Made by a program: the position numbers and the translations under genes. The notes beneath the pieces are model-generated. The model was not told where the DNA came from, did not search any database, and saw only the letters and a list, made by a program, of their open reading frames with translations. Positions 31,182 to 37,770 of a stretch of 37,814 bases of DNA are shown here, piece by piece. Within the stretch, counting starts at the first letter, position 1. Each line of letters opens with the position of its first letter. Source of the DNA: a virus; the IMG/VR virus record IMGVR_UViG_3300030328_002294, positions 1-37,814 of that record. One strand, written 5' to 3'.

Positions 31182-31217
31182 TAAGGCGACTATATATAAT
31201 TAGTTGCCTTATTTTTT
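31182..31217 (+). terminator. Terminator-like hairpin touching the next start codon
   Basis: TAAGGCGAC (31182-31190) pairs with GTTGCCTTA (31203-31211) with one G-U pair, followed by T6 (31212-31217) and then directly by the ATG at 31218. The loop contains TATATAAT, a -10-like sequence without a clear -35 box. Confidence 0.65.
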
Positions 31218-31703
31218 ATGGCTGAAGAAGTAAAAGAAGAACTTCAAGAAGAAGAGCATAAAGACGAAAAAAAGAAAAGTGCTCTGGGTAAAATAAAAGA
31301 TGCTATTCTTCCAGATCAAGAAGAGCAAGCTGCAATCATCTCTACTTTCGTGAGGCTTGGAGTTCTTGTGTGGTCCGGAGGAATATTAACATTAAATTAT
31401 GTGGCAATTCCTGGAGTACCCACTCAGAAAATAGATCCGACATTTATAGCTTCAGTTTTCACAGGAGTTTTAGCTAGCTTTGGAATTCAGACAGCATCTA
31501 AGAAAGGTGATGGAACTATGAAAATGAATGGTAATGGTAATGGTAACAGTGCTCCTCAAGTTTCTAAAGCAGATATGGAGAAGTTAATTGAGAAAGCAAC
31601 TCAAACTGCACCTGCTCAGGTTATTAGAATTGAACAGGCACCTCTTAATCTAACTGCTTCTGCACAACCACCTAAGAAAGACGAACCACCTTATAAAATG
31701 TAA
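31218..31703 (+). CDS. Two-helix membrane protein of unknown function
   Basis: 161 residues. A charged N-terminus (EEVKEELQEEEHKDEKKK), hydrophobic segments at about 40-65 and 75-92 (FVRLGVLVWSGGILTLNYV, FIASVFTGVLASFGI), and a polar C-terminus with Gly/Asn repeats (NGNGNGN). The topology would suit a holin-like or spanin-like protein, but no lysis gene lies nearby. Starts straight after the T6 of the hairpin before it. Confidence 0.72.
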   Translation: MAEEVKEELQEEEHKDEKKKSALGKIKDAILPDQEEQAAIISTFVRLGVLVWSGGILTLNYVAIPGVPTQKIDPTFIASVFTGVLASFGIQTASKKGDGTMKMNGNGNGNSAPQVSKADMEKLIEKATQTAPAQVIRIEQAPLNLTASAQPPKKDEPPYKM

Positions 31704-31717
31704 CTTGGAGGTATATT

Positions 31718-32284
31718 ATGAATAAGTGGATTGGAATTAGTTTAGGAACTGTATTGGGAGTATCTCATATAGGAATGATTGGTTTAATTGCTAGTCGTAG
31801 TAATCTTCCTATGGTAAATCTTCCGGTGAGTGACTATACTTCTTATAGTGTAGAAGCAGGTAAGGATGGTTATAGGATTAATTATCGTGCTAATGATCCT
31901 CTTATAATGGGGGTAAGAAAAGAGATTGATAAACCTGCCGGGTTTCTTGGACTCGGTAGAGCCAGAGTGTCTAGCGAAGAACAGTACACGATGGAGGGGT
32001 CTCGTCACCTGGGAGGTCAAGCAGGTGACCCAAAGTTGTCTGCCAAAGCCGTCTCCTGTATCAAGGCGGAAGGTGGAGGCGAATCAACAGGGAGGATTGT
32101 CGGCGGTAGCATTGGGGCTAGTGCTGCTTCTAGTCTTTCCACTGTGCCTTATGTTGGGTGGGTGCTTGCTGGTGCTGCTACGGTGATTGGAATGGATCAA
32201 GGAGCAGAGATTGGCGGCAATATGGCTAGTAGTCTTGCTGATTGCGATCCTGATCTTATAGATAATGTAGAAGATATACAATGA
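31718..32284 (+). CDS. Membrane-anchored protein with Gly-zipper-like segments
   Basis: 188 residues with a good ribosome site (GGAGG). An N-terminal anchor (ISLGTVLGVSHIGMIGLIA) leads into a polar middle part (about 30-115), then a Gly/Ala-rich segment (GRIVGGSIGASAASS, and GWVLAGAATVIGMDQGAEIGG) with GxxxG spacing typical of glycine-zipper membrane proteins. No family recognised. Bases 31925-32230 are richer in G and C at third positions than the surrounding sequence. Confidence 0.75.
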   Translation: MNKWIGISLGTVLGVSHIGMIGLIASRSNLPMVNLPVSDYTSYSVEAGKDGYRINYRANDPLIMGVRKEIDKPAGFLGLGRARVSSEEQYTMEGSRHLGGQAGDPKLSAKAVSCIKAEGGGESTGRIVGGSIGASAASSLSTVPYVGWVLAGAATVIGMDQGAEIGGNMASSLADCDPDLIDNVEDIQ

Positions 32285-32385
32285 ATAAGTTATTAAAATG
32301 GATCAAACGTTGGATTGATCTCAATCACACAACTCCTTGGAGAAAAAACAATGGGACTTCCAGACAAAGCTCAAAAAGTATTTGA
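32281..32385 (+). CDS. Possible micro protein, basic amphipathic
   Basis: 34 residues (MNKLLKWIKRWIDLNH, then TTPWRKNNGTSRQ) starting in ATGA overlap with the preceding gene. Trp/Lys-rich amphipathic helix that resembles membrane-active peptides. Its end overlaps the next gene by 35 bases. Supported only by start context and composition. Confidence 0.4.
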   Translation: MNKLLKWIKRWIDLNHTTPWRKNNGTSRQSSKSI

Positions 32386-32509
32386 TAAAGTTGTAGCATG
32401 GGATAGAGACCTTGCTCGCAAATTTCAGGATAAGTTTAACTTAACTGATTATCAAATGCTGTGCGTATCTTTTGCTAAAGGATTTATTATTGGTGCTATC
32501 CTTTTATAA
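32351..32509 (+). CDS. Small protein with C-terminal hydrophobic helix
   Basis: 52 residues from the ATG at 32351, preceded by GGAG with ten bases between. A soluble helix (DKAQKVFDKVVAWDRDLARKF) and a C-terminal hydrophobic segment (CVSFAKGFIIGAILL). No family recognised. Confidence 0.65.
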   Translation: MGLPDKAQKVFDKVVAWDRDLARKFQDKFNLTDYQMLCVSFAKGFIIGAILL

Positions 32510-32519
32510 TGAATAAAGA

Positions 32520-32801
32520 ATGGAATTAAATGAATCTAATGTAATAGAGGTTCTTAGTGAACTCTTACCTTATATTGAGGCAGATGGAGGATGGTTAGAG
32601 TTTGTTGAGATAGATCGTAATTTAGATGAAGCAACTAGGATGTATTATGGTGTCAAGGAAGGTGAAGGTGGTATAGTAAAAGTTAGATTGGGTGGTGCGT
32701 GTGAGACATGTGCCATGAGTTCTATGACTTTAAAGCAGGGTATTGAAAAGAAACTAATGATGGAAATTCCAGATGTATTAGGAGTTATTCAGGTTCTCTA
32801 A
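32520..32801 (+). CDS. NifU-like C-terminal domain (Nfu-type Fe-S cluster carrier)
   Basis: 93 residues, just the Nfu domain. VLSELLPYIEADGGW at 11-25, then VKVRLGGACETCAMSSMTLKQG with the CxxC cysteines C61 and C64, then VLGVIQVL. Nfu proteins carry 4Fe-4S clusters as dimers to target proteins. In a phage it may support maturation of photosystem I, ferredoxin or other Fe-S proteins during infection. Confidence 0.92.
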   Translation: MELNESNVIEVLSELLPYIEADGGWLEFVEIDRNLDEATRMYYGVKEGEGGIVKVRLGGACETCAMSSMTLKQGIEKKLMMEIPDVLGVIQVL

Positions 32802-32850
32802 CACAGTCAGTGAGTTCACACATAATTAGGTATTTTTTACTACTTTTAAA

Positions 32851-32857
32851 CTAAATA
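32851..32857 (+). promoter_or_regulatory. Late-promoter-like motif CTAAATA
   Basis: CTAAATATAGG begins 31 bases before the ATG at 32882, in an 80-base gap after the Nfu gene. Good distance for a T4-type late promoter. Confidence 0.5.
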
Positions 32858-32881
32858 TAGGTAGTAACGGATTGAAAGATC

Positions 32882-33109
32882 ATGCCCGTGACTCAACAGC
32901 GTCATTACACAGTTGGATATCACGATAATCAACTACATCATTATGAGATATGTGAGTATGCCATGAGTGCATACGAAGCAATACAACACTCTAAAGAGGA
33001 TGTGCCATTTCTAAGGGCTCATCCTCATTTTGTTGATTACTGTAACGATAAATCAGAAATTGATAATATATCTCGTTTGATGATGTCAGGAATTCCAATG
33101 GGACATTAG
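32882..33109 (+). CDS. Small His/Tyr-rich protein of unknown function
   Basis: 75 residues with many His and Tyr (HYTVGYHDNQLHHYEICEY), then a helical stretch and LRAHPHFVDYC. The centre EYAMSAYEAIQHSKED is helical. No family recognised. Late motif upstream suggests late expression. Confidence 0.68.
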   Translation: MPVTQQRHYTVGYHDNQLHHYEICEYAMSAYEAIQHSKEDVPFLRAHPHFVDYCNDKSEIDNISRLMMSGIPMGH

Positions 33110-33111
33110 TT

Positions 33112-33225
33112 ATGAGAACTATCAATGAACATAAGCATGAAATTATGTGGTGGATGAGTAGAATCACTATCATGGGAACTTCTTTAGGTCTATCAACATG
33201 GCTTGCTGCCCAGGCATATGCATGA
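33112..33225 (+). CDS. Tiny membrane protein
   Basis: 37 residues: charged start (RTINEHKHE), then a hydrophobic helix (ITIMGTSLGLSTWLAAQAYA). Starts three bases after the preceding gene ends and overlaps the next by eight bases. Unknown function. Confidence 0.55.
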   Translation: MRTINEHKHEIMWWMSRITIMGTSLGLSTWLAAQAYA

Positions 33226-33388
33226 GATAGTTTGGTCGGTTAATATAATGATTGCTATTCTTCTTGTGTCAGTAGGAGTTGTATTATACTACATATTCAT
33301 GTATGATACATGGTATCCTAATGAGCGACAAAACATTGAAGGATCTGAAAGTGGATGCACACATAGCAGTGTTGCACACGAAAGTTGA
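33218..33388 (+). CDS. Small single-pass membrane protein
   Basis: 56 residues from ATG 33218. Membrane helix IMIAILLVSVGVVLYYIFM at about 10-28, then a polar C-terminus. The last 68 bases overlap the next gene in another frame. Unknown function. Confidence 0.58.
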   Translation: MHEIVWSVNIMIAILLVSVGVVLYYIFMYDTWYPNERQNIEGSESGCTHSSVAHES

Positions 33389-33761
33389 TGCTTTATTAGA
33401 GAAACAAAAAGAACTTACTCAACGTGTTCGTGCAAATGAGAAAGTAGTAGCCGCTATAGGTCTCTTGGGATCGATAACGGTTGCTTTTATTGGAGCAGGA
33501 TATTTTGCACCAAAAGCAGAAGCATTTCCCAAATATTTGGAACCTCAAAAACAAGTAATAGATGGTTCATTACCTGACACCGCAGCAAATGCTAACACTT
33601 GGATTAATAAAATAAAACAGTGGGAATTGGAGCAAAGTATTAAGGATCCTGCTTTTGATATAAATAATGCACTTGCAGAATATTTTAATGGGAGCAATGC
33701 AACCACCGAGCAGGAAGAGCTGCTACAATTTTCGAGTAGTATCGATAGACAAGGTACTTGA
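33321..33761 (+). CDS. Coiled-coil membrane protein of unknown function
   Basis: 146 residues from the ATG at 33321. A helical, heptad-like N-terminus (IAVLHTKVDALLEKQKELT, about 14-32), one membrane helix (VVAAIGLLGSITVAFIGAG, about 41-59), then a polar domain. The order recalls haemolysin XhlA/holin-like small proteins, but the evidence is weak. Overlaps the nuclease gene by 65 bases. Confidence 0.65.
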   Translation: MSDKTLKDLKVDAHIAVLHTKVDALLEKQKELTQRVRANEKVVAAIGLLGSITVAFIGAGYFAPKAEAFPKYLEPQKQVIDGSLPDTAANANTWINKIKQWELEQSIKDPAFDINNALAEYFNGSNATTEQEELLQFSSSIDRQGT

Positions 33762-34155
33762 TGGCGATACTATTGACGTTACCATTGATCTTGGGTTTGA
33801 TTTATACAAGAAAGAAAGAGTTAGAGTTGCAGGAGTTGATACGCCAGAGAAAAGAACAAGAAACTTGGAAGAGAAGGCACTGGGAATAGATGCTACCAAT
33901 TGGTTGAAGCGAAAACTAGAAGATACTATTGCAGGAGATGGAGATGAACTCACTGTTAGAACTGAACTTGTCGGTGGGACGGGGAAGTATGGCAGGCTTC
34001 TTGGTTGGTTATATATTAACGAGGATACTGTTTCATTAAACGAACAGATGATTACTGAAGGGTATGCTCATGCTTACGATGGTGGAACCAAGGATATGAA
34101 CCTTGAGAAACTACGTGAGATTCGTAGATCATTTGGCACATTAACGGAGGATTAA
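33697..34155 (+). CDS. Staphylococcal nuclease-like (SNase) nuclease
   Basis: 152 residues from ATG 33697; ATG 33688 and 33667 are in-frame alternatives. Residue counts are from 33697. DGDT at 22-25 (D24), RVRVAGVDTPEKR with R43, D48 and E51, and YGRLLGWLY with R100 reproduce the calcium ligands and catalytic Arg/Glu residues of the family. No signal peptide. It degrades DNA or RNA, and together with NrdAB could recycle host DNA into nucleotides. Confidence 0.9.
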   Translation: MQPPSRKSCYNFRVVSIDKVLDGDTIDVTIDLGFDLYKKERVRVAGVDTPEKRTRNLEEKALGIDATNWLKRKLEDTIAGDGDELTVRTELVGGTGKYGRLLGWLYINEDTVSLNEQMITEGYAHAYDGGTKDMNLEKLREIRRSFGTLTED

Positions 34156-34157
34156 TT

Positions 34158-34346
34158 ATGTTTGGAATGTTAAATGTTGTAGAAGCATGGAATGAAATCT
34201 CATGGGCAGATGCTATTCCATTTACTTTAGTAATTATAGGTCTTTACTGGGTTAAAGTTAAGATTGATACATCTGCTGGTTTAGGTAGAAAGAAAAGTAA
34301 ACAGTTGAAAAAGATTATTGTAGAAGCAATTAAAGAAGCAAGATAA
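34158..34346 (+). CDS. Small membrane protein with basic tail
   Basis: 62 residues with a strong ribosome site (GGAGG, seven bases before the ATG). A membrane helix (AIPFTLVIIGLYWVKV, about 19-34) and a basic C-terminus (GRKKSKQLKKIIVEAIKEA). Unknown function. One-base overlap with the next gene. Confidence 0.7.
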   Translation: MFGMLNVVEAWNEISWADAIPFTLVIIGLYWVKVKIDTSAGLGRKKSKQLKKIIVEAIKEAR

Positions 34347-34528
34347 TGGATGTCGTAATTACACCTGATGATACTATGACAAATTTTTTAGGATGGCCAA
34401 CTAAAAAAATCATAGAAGAAGTTGCTCGTCAATTAGGAGGGAAGATAACTTATCTTAATACTCTTAATTCTCAGGGTGTTTCTTCTAAGAAAATTGTTAT
34501 AGAATATGATGTAGAGGAAAAAGTCTAA
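34346..34528 (+). CDS. Small soluble protein of unknown function
   Basis: 60 residues, predicted alpha/beta (TKKIIEEVARQLGGKITYL, then KKIVIEYDVEEK). No family recognised. One-base overlaps on both sides place it in a coupled run from 34158 to 34794. Confidence 0.68.
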   Translation: MDVVITPDDTMTNFLGWPTKKIIEEVARQLGGKITYLNTLNSQGVSSKKIVIEYDVEEKV

Positions 34529-34794
34529 TGGACATACAAAAAATCGCCACCTACGGATCAGCCGCTGCAGTTGTTGGGACTGGTTCGATTATGGGTGGTG
34601 GTCATCTTATTGATCAACAAACTGGTGGTCCTCAAAAGAGAGCAGAGGCACAAGCAACTGAACTTAGAATTATAGTAAGAGAAGAAATTAAGAAGGCAAT
34701 GTGGGAAGCATGGCCAGAGAATACAGGAACGGTTAGAGGATTAAAAAAACCTGAACCGGATGCTGATTATCGGGAAACTACACCTTCACGATAA
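34528..34794 (+). CDS. Small protein with Gly/Ala N-terminus
   Basis: 88 residues. N-terminal weakly hydrophobic Gly/Ala segment (AAAVVGTGSIMGGGHLI), a charged helix (EAQATELRIIVREEIKKAM) and a polar C-terminus. Possibly membrane associated. Unknown function; shares one base with each neighbour. Confidence 0.66.
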   Translation: MDIQKIATYGSAAAVVGTGSIMGGGHLIDQQTGGPQKRAEAQATELRIIVREEIKKAMWEAWPENTGTVRGLKKPEPDADYRETTPSR

Positions 34795-35669
34795 TGATTC
34801 CTGATATTGGTAATATTAACGTTAATGTAAATGGGATACCTGTGGTTGGTATTGGTGATGTTAATGTTAATGATGTTCAATCAATAAGAGTTGCCGATAA
34901 TCGTATATGGACAGTTCAACCACCTAATGCTACTTTGTTAGAACCTCCTGTAGTAGTTCAGGTAGGAACACCAGTTGTTAATATTGCTGGGTGTGTAGAG
35001 GTTCATAAAGAGAATGCTAGAACAAGAAATAGAAATAAGCAGTTAGTAGATAATGATCCTAAAGGTAATACAGTACTGTGTGATTCAGGTGCTCCCAGTT
35101 TTAGAGCAATTGATTATCAAGCTAATAGATTAAAGTGGGAAACTTTTTATGGAGATCCTCCTGAAGTAAATTCAGGTGTAGATGTAGGTGATCCTCCAAC
35201 ACCTCCTACTCCAGACACCCCAGAACCTCCTAAGACTGGTGAAGATACAGCAGAAGACCCTCCTTGTCCTGGTCCTGTTGCTCCACGTATAGGAGACGTA
35301 GCACAGAATCAGAAAGAGAAGGTTAGTGGATTTGAATTGCAGAGAGATCCTAGAAATCCTGATGGAGCAAAGATATGTGTTACTTTATATGAGGATATTG
35401 GAGCAGTAGAAGCATTTCTTCCAGCACCTCAACTTGTAACAACTACTGCGGTGATTGCAACGGTGGCCACTGGATCGGCCCTCCTAGCAAAGCCTCTGGC
35501 TGATCTTCTACTGAAGGTGGTGAAGCCTGTTGTGAAAAAGGCCATAACCTTTGTAAAAACGAAGGTTCTAAAGCAGAAGGAGCCGACGTTATCTCTTCGC
35601 GAGAGGATGTTGAAGCAGCGGGAACTGACTGAGGCTGTTCGGGCAGAACGGAAGTTGAAGGGGAAGTAG
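34794..35669 (+). CDS. Proline-rich protein of unknown function, convergent overlap at its 3' end
   Basis: 291 residues. The N-terminus has a short repeat (NINVNVNG and GDVNVND), then a beta-rich domain, a Pro/Thr linker (PPTPPTPDTPEPPK), a hydrophobic segment at about 217-241 (TTAVIATVATGSALLAKPLA) and a highly basic C-terminus (KKAITFVKTKVLKQK). It may be a virion or membrane protein, but no family was recognised. The last 227 bases overlap the minus-strand gene ending at 35443, and third-position G/C rises in just this part. Confidence 0.72.
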   Translation: MIPDIGNINVNVNGIPVVGIGDVNVNDVQSIRVADNRIWTVQPPNATLLEPPVVVQVGTPVVNIAGCVEVHKENARTRNRNKQLVDNDPKGNTVLCDSGAPSFRAIDYQANRLKWETFYGDPPEVNSGVDVGDPPTPPTPDTPEPPKTGEDTAEDPPCPGPVAPRIGDVAQNQKEKVSGFELQRDPRNPDGAKICVTLYEDIGAVEAFLPAPQLVTTTAVIATVATGSALLAKPLADLLLKVVKPVVKKAITFVKTKVLKQKEPTLSLRERMLKQRELTEAVRAERKLKGK

Positions 35670-36612
35670 AAGTATTATCTTCTTCAAACTTAGGTCTTGG
35701 TATTTCATGAGTATGAGGAACGATAGTTCCTGGAGGTGTTGATACAACTACGTCAGCACAAATAGCAGCATAAGGAGATCTAGGGTGGAACTGAATACCT
35801 TTTAGCATTAATTCACCACAATTTTTGAGACGTGCGATCTCGAAATCTAATCTTTTATTAGCAGTGATTTGTAGTTGTTGATTTATTTGGGTTTGTGCGG
35901 CATTCTTACAGAGTTCTTGTAATTTATGATCAAGTGGTAATGATAAGGTAGCAGATAAACCAATATTAAAATTATTATTAGCCCTCATGTCAGTACGAAC
36001 TGGTTTATTCCACACTACTTCACCGGGACTATCAGGTACACCATCAGGACCATCTACTTCCATTTCAATTTGCATGTCAGCACCATCCTCCCAGTATCTT
36101 TGAGGATTGCCATCATCATCTAGGATAGGATTACCAGATGCGTCTTCTTTAACAGCATCATTATACCAGTTTTCTTCTATGGGTATATAATCTCCATTAG
36201 CATCTGTAAGGAGGGGACCCATTGTACCATCAGCATTATTAGGACCTCGTGCATATCCATCATACCAAGGGTAGTTCTTTACAGTAACAGTTTGAGTAGT
36301 TGTTCTCCCAGTAAAGTCATTGTTATTATATTGTGGTTGCATATAATGTCTCTCAAATGGATCCTTCCATGAGTTACTATACTGAATATATGGTGTGAAG
36401 TTAGCAGTAGGACCTTGGCAACTAATCTGATTTCCGTAGGTGTTAGTTATGTAAGGACCTTGTAAGACTTGGATGGCTTGATTCGTAACTGAGCCAGAAC
36501 TATTGGCGATAGGATTAGCAGTCGCAGAAACACCGCCGACACTTTCAGCAAGTGCAGCGGTAGGATTAACTATTCCAAGTAGTGCTAATGCTACTGGGTA
36601 AAGACGCTTGTG
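35443..36612 (-). CDS. Signal-peptide protein 3, start codon missing
   Basis: About 389 residues. The open frame continues upstream, but sense begins at KRLYPVALALLGIVNPTAALA, a clear signal peptide (nt 36609 downward). The codon at 36612-36610, where Met is expected by analogy with MKR in the two upstream paralogue-like proteins, is CAC. No ATG, GTG or TTG exists in frame between there and the ATG at 36906, which lies deep inside the upstream gene. The mature protein is polar and ends in a Pro/Ser-rich tail (STSPSTSVLPEQPQSVPAA) that overlaps the plus-strand gene. Unknown function; possibly a surface or virion protein. Confidence 0.68.
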   Translation of the reverse strand, partial: HKRLYPVALALLGIVNPTAALAESVGGVSATANPIANSSGSVTNQAIQVLQGPYITNTYGNQISCQGPTANFTPYIQYSNSWKDPFERHYMQPQYNNNDFTGRTTTQTVTVKNYPWYDGYARGPNNADGTMGPLLTDANGDYIPIEENWYNDAVKEDASGNPILDDDGNPQRYWEDGADMQIEMEVDGPDGVPDSPGEVVWNKPVRTDMRANNNFNIGLSATLSLPLDHKLQELCKNAAQTQINQQLQITANKRLDFEIARLKNCGELMLKGIQFHPRSPYAAICADVVVSTPPGTIVPHTHEIPRPKFEEDNTSTSPSTSVLPEQPQSVPAASTSSREEITSAPSALEPSFLQRLWPFSQQASPPSVEDQPEALLGGPIQWPPLQSPQ

Positions 36613-37064
36613 GTATCTGTTACGCTTTCTATCACAGTGGTACGTTGAATGATCGTCTGGTTGGTCATTCCGGGTCCTTGATATGTTTGGGAAAATTGAA
36701 ATGCTCCCCCAGGTTCCGATATCGTATAACTTCCTGCGCTGTCCATGTCGAGTGAGTCGAAGGAGCTCGTTAAGACTCCTGTTACTGCGTCGTTTCCACC
36801 CGTTGTTCCGGTTGCCGGTGTTATTGATACCGAACTTGAATTTACATCGGGGTTGATTGGTTGCCCGTTGTTGTCCACCCCTACTCCGGTTACACTGTAT
36901 TCCCATCCTGTTCTATAGTCAATTGAATTAATAGTCTCTGTCACGGTGGAGTTTGTCTCCGTGTGAGTAGTCATCGAACCTTGTGTAAAGTTCGGAACTA
37001 CAGGGACTGCCCTAGCAGCGGTCCCTAAACCTAGAAGTAATGCTAAAGGGATTAACCTTTTCAT
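36591..37064 (-). CDS. Signal-peptide protein 2
   Basis: 157 residues. Signal peptide MKRLIPLALLLGLGTAARA, then a Thr/Ser/Gly-rich beta-type sequence. The section EPGGAFQFSQTYQG resembles DPGEAFSFSTSFIQG of the preceding gene, and VTGVGVD resembles ISGTNVD, so they are paralogues. Its end overlaps the signal-peptide region of the third gene. More GC-rich than plus-strand neighbours. Confidence 0.82.
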   Translation of the reverse strand: MKRLIPLALLLGLGTAARAVPVVPNFTQGSMTTHTETNSTVTETINSIDYRTGWEYSVTGVGVDNNGQPINPDVNSSSVSITPATGTTGGNDAVTGVLTSSFDSLDMDSAGSYTISEPGGAFQFSQTYQGPGMTNQTIIQRTTVIESVTDTTSVFTQ

Positions 37065-37073
37065 AATCTTTAT

Positions 37074-37568
37074 TTAGTCCACGGTAATTTCCGTTACAAA
37101 TTGGCCAGTAGCTGTAGTTCCAGCTCCACCAGCTGTCACAGTCAAAGCACCTTGACTAGTTACTGTACCAGCTAAATTGCCAGCAGTTCCAGCACCAGTA
37201 GACAACTGATTAGAATATGCTGAAACATCACCTACAGAAGGTCCAGATGTATCAATAGCATCCCCTTGGATAAACGAAGTTGAGAAGCTGAATGCCTCCC
37301 CTGGGTCGTCTTGTGTAGCACTAATAGTACCAGGTCCATAGACACCGCTACTTATGGCACCAGCACTCACTGTGCCAGCTGTCGTTCCATCAGTTGTGTC
37401 CACGTTAGTGCCAGAAATACTATAAGAGTTTCCAACTCTTTGCATTTGAGTTGCAGCAGCATTAACTGTCAGCTGAACACTGGATGTCATTCGTGATGTA
37501 ATATCGGCACGAGCCGCCAAGGGGGTTGCCGCCATCGCTAACATAATGAAAGGAATAATCCTTTTCAT
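37074..37568 (-). CDS. Signal-peptide protein 1
   Basis: 164 residues. Signal peptide MKRIIPFIMLAMAATPLAARA followed by a Thr/Ser/Gly-rich, beta-type sequence with no cysteine. Paralogue of the next gene (see there). The composition suggests an exported, surface or virion-associated fibrous protein; no family recognised. A CTAAATA motif lies 27 bases upstream, and the stop codon overlaps another CTAAATA. Confidence 0.82.
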   Translation of the reverse strand: MKRIIPFIMLAMAATPLAARADITSRMTSSVQLTVNAAATQMQRVGNSYSISGTNVDTTDGTTAGTVSAGAISSGVYGPGTISATQDDPGEAFSFSTSFIQGDAIDTSGPSVGDVSAYSNQLSTGAGTAGNLAGTVTSQGALTVTAGGAGTTATGQFVTEITVD

Positions 37569-37594
37569 AATTTTTGAGATAATATACCTATGGT

Positions 37595-37601
37595 TATTTA
37601 G
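37595..37601 (-). promoter_or_regulatory. Late-promoter-like motif CTAAATA (minus strand)
   Basis: Read on the minus strand this is CTAAATAACC, 27 bases before the ATG of the gene starting at 37568, a good distance for a T4-type late promoter. Confidence 0.5.
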
Positions 37602-37690
37602 AAGCTAATTATTATTAAGAAAATCTTACACGTATCATTATATACATGTGGTGGTGCATAGGGGTTCGGATAAGGAACTGTCTATAGATG

Positions 37691-37719
37691 TTGACAGATG
37701 CTTAACATTAGTTTATAAT
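37691..37719 (+). promoter_or_regulatory. Consensus sigma70-type promoter overlapping a late motif
   Basis: TTGACA (37691-37696), 17-base spacer, TATAAT (37714-37719): an exact consensus. AATAAATA (37717-37724), a late-promoter-like motif, overlaps the -10 box. It points out of the window. Confidence 0.8.
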
Positions 37720-37729
37720 AAATAAATCG

Positions 37730-37751
37730 GATAGGCATTTGCTTATCTTTT
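37730..37751 (+). repeat. Hairpin just after the 37691 promoter
   Basis: GATAGGC (37730-37736) and GCTTATC (37741-37747) pair with one G-U pair around ATTT, followed by TTTT overlapping the stem end. A weak terminator, attenuator or 5' stabilising hairpin about ten bases beyond the -10 box. The rest of 37569-37770 holds no other gene that I can see. Confidence 0.45.
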
Positions 37752-37770
37752 ATTACCCCAAACCGAGACC

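Noticed and set aside
31926-32186. 86-residue plus-strand frame and a minus-strand frame at 32084-32281
   Set aside because: Both are shadows of the 31718 gene in a patch of altered codon use; no ribosome site or recognisable sequence.
31218-33761. Holin calls for the membrane proteins at 31218 and 33321
   Set aside because: Topology alone is not enough and no endolysin or spanin gene lies nearby.
36613-36906. N-terminal extension of the minus-strand 35443 frame to the ATG at 36906
   Set aside because: The extension is Arg-rich nonsense fully inside signal-peptide protein 2 in another frame, and it would bury the signal peptide near residue 100.
37640-37700. tRNA-like stretch around GGGGTTCGG near 37670
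   Set aside because: The T-loop-like words lack matching stems, and no acceptor or anticodon arm could be drawn.
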